Source: Chitinophaga pinensis (GTDB taxonomy: Bacteria; Bacteroidota; Bacteroidia; Flavobacteriales_D; Crocinitomicaceae). From it: a stretch of 5,470 bases of DNA. Positions 1 to 5,207 of the stretch are shown one piece after another. The translations under genes and the position numbers were made by a program. Where the stretch lies: positions 1 through 5,470 of the forward strand of contig CAMBRH010000241.1 in the NCBI GenBank assembly GCA_945870115.1, read 5' to 3'. Every line of letters begins with the position of its first letter. Within the stretch, counting starts at the first letter, position 1. The notes below the pieces were generated by a model. The model ran no database searches, had not been told where the DNA came from, and saw only the letters and a program-made list of their open reading frames with translations.

Positions 1-1
1 T

Positions 2-118
2 ACAGAAAGAAAATTCATTCAAGATTATGATTCAGTAATCATGCGAGGATATTGTGAAAATGAAGGCGTTAGAATTGGATTTGGTGAAGTGAGAGGCAAG
101 ATTTTACCAGCTAAATGA
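2..118 (+). CDS. fahA: Probable fumarylacetoacetase, C-terminal end (partial)
   Basis: Only the last 38 codons are present; the gene begins before the window. The frame starting at base 2 reads through to a TGA at 116-118. The tail contains VIMRGYCENEGVRIGFGEV followed by GKILPA. This resembles the end of fumarylacetoacetases (the human enzyme ends with a similar VIITGY...RIGFGQ...GKVLPA block), which is the basis of the call. The enzyme hydrolyses fumarylacetoacetate to fumarate and acetoacetate, the last step of tyrosine and phenylalanine breakdown, in the cytoplasm. The catalytic and metal-binding residues lie upstream and cannot be checked. No terminator hairpin is visible in the 100 bp after the stop. 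Recognition is from memory of the family, so another FAH-superfamily member is possible but less likely. Confidence 0.8.
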   Translation, partial: TERKFIQDYDSVIMRGYCENEGVRIGFGEVRGKILPAK

Positions 119-217
119 GTTTTTAAGTACTTCAGGTTTTGAAAACTAAATCTTAGATAAGTAAAAATGAATTTAGAGTCATTAGTGGATTAATTTGAAT
201 AACATTTTTTTATTTTG

Positions 218-239
218 ACCACTTAGAAGCTTAGAAAAC
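218..239 (+). repeat. Left arm of 22-bp inverted repeat flanking the GxxExxY gene
   Basis: The reverse complement of this stretch matches 739-760 at 21 of 22 positions; the single difference is T/C near the outer end. The arm contains CTTAG words at 222-226 and 230-234, with a third just beyond it at 239-243, giving an internal period of 8-9 bp. It lies 48 bp before the ATG of the GxxExxY gene. A match this long is not expected by chance in 5.5 kb, even in AT-rich DNA. Confidence 0.85.
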
Positions 240-263
240 TTAGATTATTTTAGAATAAATTTT

Positions 264-271
264 TATCTTTG
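264..271 (+). promoter_or_regulatory. Candidate -7 promoter element of the GxxExxY gene
   Basis: TATCTTTG matches the Bacteroidota -7 consensus TAnnTTTG exactly. No clear TTG -33 element sits 17-23 bp upstream, where the sequence falls in the repeat arm, so this is only half a promoter. Transcription would begin near 278, giving a leader of about 9 nt before the ATG at 287. The element overlaps the in-frame TTG at 269, which argues against that codon being the start. Confidence 0.4.
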
Positions 272-286
272 ATAAAAATTCAACTC

Positions 287-694
287 ATGACAAAGAAAAG
301 TATTAACTCATTAGCATATAAAGTGTTGGGCTGTGTGATTGAAGTTCATAAAAATATTGGACCAGGTTTGCTAGAAAGTGTTTATCATAAATGTTTGGTA
401 CATGAGTTAGAATTGAAAGATATTTCTTTTGTTTCTGAAAAAGTAGTACCAATTAAATATAAAAACATTTTACTTGAAACCGAACTCAGGTGCGATTTAT
501 TTATCGAGAATTCTATTGTATTGGAATTAAAGTCAGTAAAAGAATTTCATCCAATTTATGATGCGCAATTACTAACATATATGAAATTGCTTGAAGCCCC
601 AAAAGGACTTTTAATTAATTTTAATTGTTATAATATTTTTGAAGACGGTCAAAAAGCATTTATTAATAACTTTTTCACTAAATTAGATGATTAA
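287..694 (+). CDS. GxxExxY-family protein (PD-(D/E)XK nuclease-like fold)
   Basis: This 135-aa protein belongs to the GxxExxY family, named for a motif seen here as GLLESVY (residues 27-33) after an N-terminal helix. Farther on, RCDLFI (Asp70) and VLELKSV (Glu80, Lys82) look like the Asp...Glu-x-Lys core of PD-(D/E)XK nucleases, and AQLLTYM (94-100) is the usual helix with a conserved Gln and Tyr. Family assignment to a nuclease-like fold is known; an actual cleavage activity or target is not established, and I do not infer one. The ATG at 287 is preferred over an in-frame TTG at 269, which lies inside a promoter-like element. Length is normal for the family and all motif residues are intact, so the gene looks functional. 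It stands alone, bracketed by inverted repeats at 218-239 and 739-760, which suggests it travels as a small cassette. No terminator follows except possible pairing of those repeats. Confidence 0.88.
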   Translation: MTKKSINSLAYKVLGCVIEVHKNIGPGLLESVYHKCLVHELELKDISFVSEKVVPIKYKNILLETELRCDLFIENSIVLELKSVKEFHPIYDAQLLTYMKLLEAPKGLLINFNCYNIFEDGQKAFINNFFTKLDD

Positions 695-738
695 TTTGAC
701 GAAATTTAATTTGAAAAATTATAAATCGACACTCTTAT

Positions 739-760
739 GTTTTCTAAGCTTCTAAGCGGT
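739..760 (+). repeat. Right arm of 22-bp inverted repeat flanking the GxxExxY gene
   Basis: This is the inverted partner of 218-239 (21 of 22 identical). It contains TCTAAG twice, at 743-748 and 751-756, an 8-bp direct period. It lies 44 bp after the GxxExxY stop codon, nearly the same distance as the left arm from the start. With six more bases upstream (733-760) it also resembles 3240-3270 elsewhere in the window. Confidence 0.85.
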
Positions 761-895
761 AAAAAAAGAATTAATATTAAAACTTTAATTTATTTTACAT
801 GCTTTAAAATTTAATATAACTTTATCTAAGTTTTTAAAAATTTAAGTGATAATAAATAAAAATAAGCTAATTTTATACTCATTATCAAAAATCGA

Positions 896-3118
896 ATGAC
901 AGAAATCGACCTAGAAAAAGAAAGAATTGAAATACTTAACGCTTTTAAAGGACTTCTAAGAGCAACAAAAGACCGTACGCGAGAAAATACGAAACTCATT
1001 CGTAAAGCTTTTGACGTTGCTGTTGATGCTCACAAAGATGTTAGACGAAAATCTGGTGAACCATATATTTACCATCCTATTGCTGTTGCTCGTATTTGTG
1101 CAGAAGAAATCGGACTTGGAACCACAAGCGTTGTATGCGCATTGCTTCACGATACAGTAGAAGACACGCACATAACTTTACAGGATATTGAAGATTTATT
1201 CGGAGAAAAACCTCGCAGAATAATAGATGGATTAACAAAAATTCCAGAAGTTTTTGACGAAAACGCTTCTATTCAAGCGGAAAATTTTAGAAAAATGATT
1301 TTAACTATTTCTGACGATATCAGAGTGGTTTTAATTAAGCTGGCGGATAGACTTCATAATATGAGGACTTTAGGAAGTATGGCAGCAGAAAAGCGCTTAA
1401 AAATTGCTTCCGAAACAAAATTTTTGTATGCTCCGCTTGCACACCGTTTGGGGCTATATTCCATTAAAAGCGAATTAGAAGATTTAGCATTCAAGCATAC
1501 AGAACCAGAAGTTTACCAGCAAATTGAGAATAACTTAAAATCAACGCAAGATGTAAGGAATCGCTTTATTAGACGATTTGTCAATCCGATTCGAGAAGCT
1601 TTATTACATGAAGGGTATATTTTTGATATCAAAGCTAGAACAAAATCTATTTCTTCCATTTGGAGAAAAATGCAAACGAAAGGAATTCCTTTTGAAGAAG
1701 TTTATGATTTATTTGCCATTCGAGTTATTGTAGATACACCTGTTGAACTTGAAAAACCTGATTGCTGGAGGATTTATAGTTTAGTGACCGATTTTTATCA
1801 ACCAAGTCCAGACCGATTACGAGATTGGATTTCGACTCCTCGTGCGAATGGTTATGAATCGCTTCACACAACGGTAATGTCACCTCAAGGAAAATGGGTA
1901 GAAGTTCAAATTCGTTCCAAACGAATGGATGAAATTGCAGAAAAAGGGCTTGCTGCTCATTATAAATATAAGGAGGAAAAGGGTGAAGATTCAAAATTTG
2001 ACCGTTGGTTAGTTGAGATTCGTGAGTTAATGGAAAATCCTGATTTAAGTGCGATGGATTTTGTTAATGAATTCAAAATGAATTTGTTTTCGGAAGAAAT
2101 ATATGTATTTACACCAAAAGGAGATTTGAGAGTTTTGCCCCACGATGCCACTATTTTAGATTTCGCCTATGATATTCATACCGAAATAGGTAGCAAATGT
2201 ATCGGTGCAAAAGTGAATAATAAATTAGTGCCTTTGAGTTATCAACTTCAGAATGGAGATCAAGTTGAAATTATTACATCTGCAAAACAAAAACCAGTTG
2301 ATGAATGGTTGAAATTTGTCACTTCAGCGAGAGCAAAACAAAAAATAAAAACAGCATTATTCGAAGAAAAGAAAATCATTTCCTTTGATGGAAAAGAAAC
2401 CTTAGAAAGAAAATTAAAGCAATTTAATATCAAATCTACTTCCGAAAATATTGCGGTTTTAGAAAAATATTTTGGCTATGCAAGTGCACAAGATTTATAT
2501 TTTAGAGTTGCAAAGGGAAAAGTTGATTTAGCAAAAATCCGTGAAATTGAAAATCACAACGGAAATTTATCTTTAGAGAAAAAAGGTAGTAATGTTCCAA
2601 AAGATAAACACGAATTAGATGTTTATCCAAAAATAAATAAGCAAGAAGATGTACTTATTATAGGAGAAGATTTTAAAAATATCCAATATCGTTTAGCAAA
2701 ATGCTGTAATCCAATTCCCGGAGATGAGGTTTTTGGTTTCATCACAATCAATGAAGGAATAAAAATTCATCGAAATAATTGTGCCAATGCGGAACATTTG
2801 ATGTCAAAAATGGCGTATCGATTAGTTAAAACAAAGTGGAAAAAGCAAGAATTGAAAGCACATTTAGCTTCTATTAGATTAATTGGTATTGATAATGTTG
2901 GAATTGTTAATAAAATTACAGAAATCATTTCAAATCAACATAATGTGGATATGAAATCAATTTTCTTTGAAGCAAATGATGGAATTTTTGAAGGAAGGAT
3001 AAAAGTGTTGGTTTACGATAAGGAACATTTGGAACAATTGACAAATAATTTTGAATTAATTGAAGGAGTGAAAAGAGTTGAAAGATGGGATTCGCAAGAT
3101 GAAGAAACGATTCAATGA
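896..3118 (+). CDS. Bifunctional (p)ppGpp synthetase/hydrolase, RelA/SpoT family
   Basis: This 740-aa cytoplasmic enzyme makes and degrades the stringent-response alarmone (p)ppGpp. All domains of long RelA/SpoT homologues are present in order. The HD hydrolase (about 30-200) keeps His60, His85-Asp86, Glu89-Asp90, Asp151 and Asn155, so hydrolysis should work. The synthetase (about 240-360) keeps YDLFAIRV with Asp271, the NGYESLHT block at 319-326, and VEVQIR with Glu336. The loop that separates bifunctional (RxKD) from synthetase-only (ExDD) enzymes reads RLRD at 307-310, basic like the bifunctional class. A TGS domain (about 400-462) is followed by a helical region, a zinc-finger-like segment with Cys603-Cys604, His625 and Cys629, and a C-terminal ACT domain (about 655-732). 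Length is typical. The ATG at 896 leaves a complete N-terminus; no Shine-Dalgarno sequence or convincing promoter is visible upstream. It appears to be transcribed alone. The symbol is left blank because relA, spoT and rel are all used for this type. Confidence 0.97.
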   Translation: MTEIDLEKERIEILNAFKGLLRATKDRTRENTKLIRKAFDVAVDAHKDVRRKSGEPYIYHPIAVARICAEEIGLGTTSVVCALLHDTVEDTHITLQDIEDLFGEKPRRIIDGLTKIPEVFDENASIQAENFRKMILTISDDIRVVLIKLADRLHNMRTLGSMAAEKRLKIASETKFLYAPLAHRLGLYSIKSELEDLAFKHTEPEVYQQIENNLKSTQDVRNRFIRRFVNPIREALLHEGYIFDIKARTKSISSIWRKMQTKGIPFEEVYDLFAIRVIVDTPVELEKPDCWRIYSLVTDFYQPSPDRLRDWISTPRANGYESLHTTVMSPQGKWVEVQIRSKRMDEIAEKGLAAHYKYKEEKGEDSKFDRWLVEIRELMENPDLSAMDFVNEFKMNLFSEEIYVFTPKGDLRVLPHDATILDFAYDIHTEIGSKCIGAKVNNKLVPLSYQLQNGDQVEIITSAKQKPVDEWLKFVTSARAKQKIKTALFEEKKIISFDGKETLERKLKQFNIKSTSENIAVLEKYFGYASAQDLYFRVAKGKVDLAKIREIENHNGNLSLEKKGSNVPKDKHELDVYPKINKQEDVLIIGEDFKNIQYRLAKCCNPIPGDEVFGFITINEGIKIHRNNCANAEHLMSKMAYRLVKTKWKKQELKAHLASIRLIGIDNVGIVNKITEIISNQHNVDMKSIFFEANDGIFEGRIKVLVYDKEHLEQLTNNFELIEGVKRVERWDSQDEETIQ

Positions 3119-3124
3119 GTGATA

Positions 3125-3158
3125 AATTATGAATTATGAGTTATGAGTTATGAGTTTT
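3125..3158 (+). repeat. 7-bp tandem repeat, (A[A/G]TTATG)n
   Basis: Four consecutive 7-bp units start at 3125, 3132, 3139 and 3146 (two AATTATG, two AGTTATG). A degraded fifth unit follows at 3153. The array begins 7 bp after the RelA/SpoT stop codon. ATGAGT at its end (3150-3155) could pair with ACTCAT at 3164-3169, but no T-run follows, so it is not a good terminator. Heptamer arrays of this kind are common intergenic simple repeats prone to slippage. Confidence 0.8.
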
Positions 3159-3239
3159 CTGCTACTCATTTATACATCGAAGTCAAAAATAATCCTAAAA
3201 AATAGTTGACATAATTCAGTGGAAATTGACATTAATTAG

Positions 3240-3270
3240 TCTTATGTCTTTTTTCTAAGAGCGAAGCGGT
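3240..3270 (+). repeat. Diverged dispersed repeat related to the right arm at 739-760
   Basis: Three blocks occur here in the same order and orientation as at 733-760: TCTTATGT (3240-3247), TTTTCTAAG (3251-3259) and AAGCGGT (3264-3270). Short replacements separate them. No coding sequence is associated with this copy; it lies in the 247-bp spacer between the RelA/SpoT gene and the DUF1573 gene. The rest of that spacer holds the 7-bp array and otherwise nothing I recognise. Confidence 0.6.
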
Positions 3271-3365
3271 TCTATAAGTCTGAAAAATATTTTGTTATTT
3301 TTTAGTAAAAAATGAAAATTGTATTCAATTAATCAGTATTCTTGTAAAAAAATATAATAGAAACT

Positions 3366-3791
3366 ATGAAAGCAATGTTATTTATTTTATTGACATTTGG
3401 AATGTCGGTAGTAAGTTTTTCTCAAGAGAAAACAAAAAAAACGAAAAAAGTAAAATCTGCAATTACTTTTAAAACAATGGTTATTGAAAGAAATGGCATT
3501 GAATATGGTGCAGATGAAACTTTTACATTTGAATTTAAAAACACTGGTAAAGCACCAATTTTAGTGACAAATGTTGCAACATCTTGTGGTTGTACAACTG
3601 CTAAAAAACCTGAAGAACCAATTAAACCAGGTAAAACAGGAGTTATCGCAGTGAAATACGATACAAAAAGAGTTGGTAATTTCACAAAAGAAATTACAAT
3701 TACGACAAATGTGCAAACAGAACCAATTAAATTAACAATTAAAGGTACAGTTAATCCAGAAAAAACTGTTGAGCCTGTTAAAACAAATTAA
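3366..3791 (+). CDS. Secreted DUF1573-domain protein
   Basis: The 141-aa product begins with a short hydrophobic segment (about 3-17) ending SFSQ, which looks like a type I signal peptide cleaved near residue 19 or 20. There is no lipobox cysteine, so a periplasmic location is inferred. A lysine-rich stretch (22-30) leads into one DUF1573 domain (about 37-130). The family hallmark is SCGCT at 73-77 (Cys74, Cys76), followed by PIKPGKTGVIAVKYDT and alternating beta-strand patterns as in an immunoglobulin-like fold. The domain is very common in Bacteroidota, but its biochemical role is unknown, and neighbours give no clear clue. The start at 3366 is chosen because it begins the signal peptide; a second ATG three codons later is possible. 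A candidate -7 element with one mismatch (TATTCTTG, 3337-3344) lies upstream without a well-spaced -33. A strong terminator follows the gene. Confidence 0.9.
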   Translation: MKAMLFILLTFGMSVVSFSQEKTKKTKKVKSAITFKTMVIERNGIEYGADETFTFEFKNTGKAPILVTNVATSCGCTTAKKPEEPIKPGKTGVIAVKYDTKRVGNFTKEITITTNVQTEPIKLTIKGTVNPEKTVEPVKTN

Positions 3792-3809
3792 TTAGATAAA
3801 ATAAGATAG

Positions 3810-3850
3810 AAGTCCTTTATCAATAATTTGGTAAAGGACTTTGTTTTTTT
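3810..3850 (+). terminator. Rho-independent terminator of the DUF1573 gene
   Basis: Bases 3810-3823 pair with 3828-3841 in a 14-bp stem with one G-U pair, centred on AGTCCTTTA/TAAAGGACT, with a 4-nt loop. The stem runs into TTGTTTTTTT (3841-3850). It starts 18 bp after the stop codon and separates this gene from rpmH. Confidence 0.92.
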
Positions 3851-3903
3851 GCAAAAGATAATCTAAAATTAAGGGTGAATTTTAAATATATTTCACAATT
3901 TAC

Positions 3904-3933
3904 TTTGATTTTAAGAAATTATCAGTATCTTTG
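3904..3933 (+). promoter_or_regulatory. Promoter of rpmH (Bacteroidota type)
   Basis: TTTG at 3904-3907 and TATCTTTG at 3926-3933 match the Bacteroidota -33/-7 consensus (TTG, 17-23 bp, TAnnTTTG) with an 18-bp spacer. Transcription should start near 3940, leaving a leader of about 38 nt before the rpmH ATG. This is the best promoter in the window, as expected for a ribosomal protein gene. Confidence 0.8.
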
Positions 3934-3977
3934 CATTCCGAATTTTGAAATAAAACGCAATTAAAGTATAAATAGTC

Positions 3978-4136
3978 ATGAAAAGAACGTTTCAACCCTC
4001 TGTAAGAAAGAGAAAAAATAAACATGGTTTCCGTAGTAGAATGGCAACGAAAAATGGTCGTAAGGTCATTGCAGCTCGTCGTCGTAAAGGTAGAAAAAAA
4101 GTAACTGTTTCTAGCGAATCGAACCACAAACGTTAA
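3978..4136 (+). CDS. rpmH: 50S ribosomal protein L34
   Basis: This 52-aa, very basic protein is a structural component of the large ribosomal subunit that binds 23S rRNA. The sequence is diagnostic: it begins MKRTFQPS, continues RKRKNKHGFRSRM (residues 10-22), and has the GRKVIAARRRKGRKK block at 27-41. The serine-rich tail (TVSSES) and the length are typical of Bacteroidota L34. The ATG at 3978 is the only sensible start. No rnpA follows, unlike the rpmH-rnpA pairing of many other bacteria; the gene is flanked by its own promoter and terminator and is therefore monocistronic here. Confidence 0.98.
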   Translation: MKRTFQPSVRKRKNKHGFRSRMATKNGRKVIAARRRKGRKKVTVSSESNHKR

Positions 4137-4159
4137 TTTTTGTTGACTTTAATAATATT

Positions 4160-4194
4160 AAGGGCTGTTCGTTATTTGACGGATAGCCTTTTTT
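4160..4194 (+). terminator. Rho-independent terminator of rpmH
   Basis: Bases 4160-4172 pair with 4179-4191 in a 13-bp stem containing three G-U pairs, built around GGGCT and AGCC, with a 6-nt loop. The stem is followed by a T-run ending at 4194. It begins 24 bp after the rpmH stop. Confidence 0.88.
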
Positions 4195-4246
4195 GATTTG
4201 TTAAATTTTCACAATAATACAGCGTCATTTAAACATAAATGAAAAA

Positions 4247-4271
4247 AGAATGTTATATTTATATTCATTCT
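4247..4271. promoter_or_regulatory. Possible operator dyad before the 62-aa gene
   Basis: AGAATG (4247-4252) and CATTCT (4266-4271) form a 6-bp dyad with a 13-bp AT-only spacer. Inside the spacer, TATATTTA (4254-4261) resembles a -7 element (7 of 8), but no TTG lies at -33. The dyad is 20 bp before the ATG. It could be a repressor site or chance in AT-rich DNA. Confidence 0.25.
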
Positions 4272-4290
4272 AAATTAAAAAAATAAAAAT

Positions 4291-4479
4291 ATGGGACGTC
4301 CTCCTTCAAAACCAGCGAGATTGAAAGACGGTTTTTACATCGAAGTAAAAAACTCTGGGTCAAGTGCAATAATTTTAAGAAGAGATACACGCGAACAAAT
4401 GATGATTGCTGCTACTGAATACGGTAGAAGTAAACAAGTAACTGTTCTTGGTGAATTGAAAAACGATAAATGGATTTAA
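4291..4479 (+). CDS. Conserved-looking hypothetical small basic protein (62 aa)
   Basis: I do not recognise a characterised family. The protein is 62 aa, with 12 Lys/Arg against 7 Asp/Glu. It starts with GRPPSKPARLKDG, which resembles an AT-hook (a GRP core flanked by basic and proline residues). It then has two likely beta strands (FYIEVK 15-20, AIILRR 26-31), a helix (about 34-46) and a final strand (VTVLGEL 50-56). Reality as a gene is supported by a clear ATG, the lack of a longer competing frame, a protein-like strand/helix pattern, and its own terminator 30 bp after the stop. It has no signal peptide or membrane segment, so it should be cytoplasmic. It is apparently transcribed alone between rpmH and the Rrf2 regulator. 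A nucleoid or RNA-binding role would be a guess from the N-terminus only. Confidence 0.82.
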   Translation: MGRPPSKPARLKDGFYIEVKNSGSSAIILRRDTREQMMIAATEYGRSKQVTVLGELKNDKWI

Positions 4480-4511
4480 TTAACTTTATCTAATATAATT
4501 TTAAAATATAT

Positions 4512-4543
4512 AATTCTCAATGTTTCATTGGGAATTTTTTTTT
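4512..4543 (+). terminator. Rho-independent terminator of the 62-aa gene
   Basis: AATTCTCAATG (4512-4522) pairs with CATTGGGAATT (4526-4536) over 11 bp with one G-U pair and a 3-nt loop. It continues directly into a T-run (4535-4543). It separates the small gene from the Rrf2 regulator. Confidence 0.9.
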
Positions 4544-4576
4544 GATTTAAAATTGAAATAAAAATTACTACTTTTA
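4541..4576 (+). promoter_or_regulatory. Candidate promoter of the Rrf2 regulator gene
   Basis: TTTG at 4541-4544 and TACTTTTA at 4569-4576 (7 of 8 match to TAnnTTTG) have a 24-bp spacer, slightly longer than the usual 17-23. A start near 4583 would give a leader of about 12 nt. The -33 box overlaps the T-run of the preceding terminator. Confidence 0.4.
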
Positions 4577-4594
4577 CAAAACAAGATTTAATTT

Positions 4595-5041
4595 ATGTTA
4601 TCCAAAAAATCAAAATACGCGATTAAAGCATTGGTTTGTATTGCTAAAAATTACAGCAATAATGTTCCAATGAAAATTTCACAAATTTCTGAAAGTGAAA
4701 AAATTCCTCGTAAATTTTTGGAAACAATCCTAGTTGAATTGCGAAATAGCGGCTACGTTCACAGTAAAATGGGAGCTCATGGTGGATATTATCTTGCGAA
4801 ACATCCCGACGAGATCGTTTTAACTCAAATCATCAGACTTTCAGGTGGACCTTTGGCTTTACTACCTTGTGTAAGTTTGAATTTTTATGAAAAATGCGAA
4901 GAATGTGTTAATGAACCAACTTGTAGCCTTAGAGAAGTTGCTCAGGAAGTACGTGATGCAACAATTCGTATTTTATCCAAAACAAGTCTTTCTGACTTAA
5001 TCGAAAGAGAAATCAAATTAATTGAAAAAATAGGTATTTAA
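4595..5041 (+). CDS. Rrf2-family transcriptional regulator (IscR/CymR-like)
   Basis: This 148-aa protein has the normal length and layout of Rrf2 repressors, which act as cytoplasmic dimers. It starts with the typical LSKKSKYAIKALVCIA helix. A winged helix-turn-helix follows (about 25-70) with KFLETILVELRNSGYV and the GAHGGYYL wing, and then a dimerisation helix. The sensor region holds four cysteines, Cys92, Cys101, Cys104 and Cys110 (C-x8-C-x2-C-x5-C). Rrf2 proteins such as IscR, NsrR and RsrR bind Fe-S clusters through cysteines here, so cluster binding is plausible but not shown. The next gene encodes a sulfite/nitrite reductase, which points to control of sulfur assimilation as in CymR. 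Paired 15-bp sites between the two genes are candidate operators. No convincing terminator lies between them. The ATG at 4595 gives the full conserved N-terminus. Confidence 0.93.
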   Translation: MLSKKSKYAIKALVCIAKNYSNNVPMKISQISESEKIPRKFLETILVELRNSGYVHSKMGAHGGYYLAKHPDEIVLTQIIRLSGGPLALLPCVSLNFYEKCEECVNEPTCSLREVAQEVRDATIRILSKTSLSDLIEREIKLIEKIGI

Positions 5042-5065
5042 ATTTTTATTTTTAAATAATGTCCC

Positions 5066-5080
5066 ACTAAAAATATAGGA
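5066..5080 (+). promoter_or_regulatory. Candidate operator, left copy
   Basis: ACTAAAAATATAGGA is the inverted counterpart of 5153-5167, with 14 of 15 positions matching. It is 25 bp after the regulator stop and about 25 bp upstream of the predicted -33 box. Its core CTA...TAG is itself an imperfect dyad. Confidence 0.55.
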
Positions 5081-5104
5081 TTAATATTTTATTTTCAAAT
5101 ATTA

Positions 5105-5136
5105 TTTGGTTTTATCATTTTAATGTATTTATTTTG
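5105..5136 (+). promoter_or_regulatory. Candidate promoter of the sulfite reductase gene
   Basis: TTTG at 5105-5108 and TTATTTTG at 5129-5136 (7 of 8 match to TAnnTTTG) have a 20-bp spacer. Transcription would begin near 5143, with a leader of about 65 nt. The promoter lies between the two operator-like sites at 5066-5080 and 5153-5167. Confidence 0.5.
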
Positions 5137-5152
5137 CACTCAAATTTACAAG

Positions 5153-5167
5153 TCCTATAATTTTAGT
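5153..5167 (+). promoter_or_regulatory. Candidate operator, right copy
   Basis: TCCTATAATTTTAGT is the reverse complement of 5066-5080 with one mismatch. It would lie about 10-25 bp downstream of the predicted transcription start, a position where a bound repressor would block transcription. The core CTATAATTTTAG is palindromic except for one pair. Confidence 0.55.
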
Positions 5168-5207
5168 AGTACTTAATTTTAATTAAAAACTTAAAATATA
5201 TATTGGA

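Noticed and set aside
269..286. TTG at 269 as the start of the GxxExxY protein, adding six residues
   Set aside because: It overlaps a perfect -7 promoter-like element, and the family pattern begins after the ATG at 287.
188..699. 11-bp direct repeat GATTAATTTGA at 188-198 and 689-699, considered as a target-site duplication of the GxxExxY cassette
   Set aside because: The second copy lies inside the cassette and overlaps the GxxExxY stop codon rather than flanking the arms. An 11-bp match is expected by chance in AT-rich DNA of this length.
956..2151. Minus-strand open frames within the RelA/SpoT gene
   Set aside because: They are shadows of a strongly conserved coding sequence and show no recognisable protein features.
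3150..3169. ATGAGT/ACTCAT hairpin as terminator of the RelA/SpoT gene
   Set aside because: Only six base pairs with an 8-nt loop and no following T-run; it arises from the end of the heptamer array.
3422..4127. Minus-strand open frames opposite the DUF1573 gene and rpmH
   Set aside because: They overlap certain genes on the opposite strand; the second also runs through the rpmH promoter.
817..4493. 13-bp word TAACTTTATCTAA shared by 817-829 and 4481-4493
   Set aside because: Low-complexity AT-rich match, one copy before a gene and the other after a gene, with no shared context.
5035..5058. Inverted repeat TATTTAAA/TTTAAATA right after the Rrf2 gene, considered as a terminator
   Set aside because: The stem is all A-T and is followed by ATGTCCC rather than a T-run, so it is unlikely to terminate transcription.
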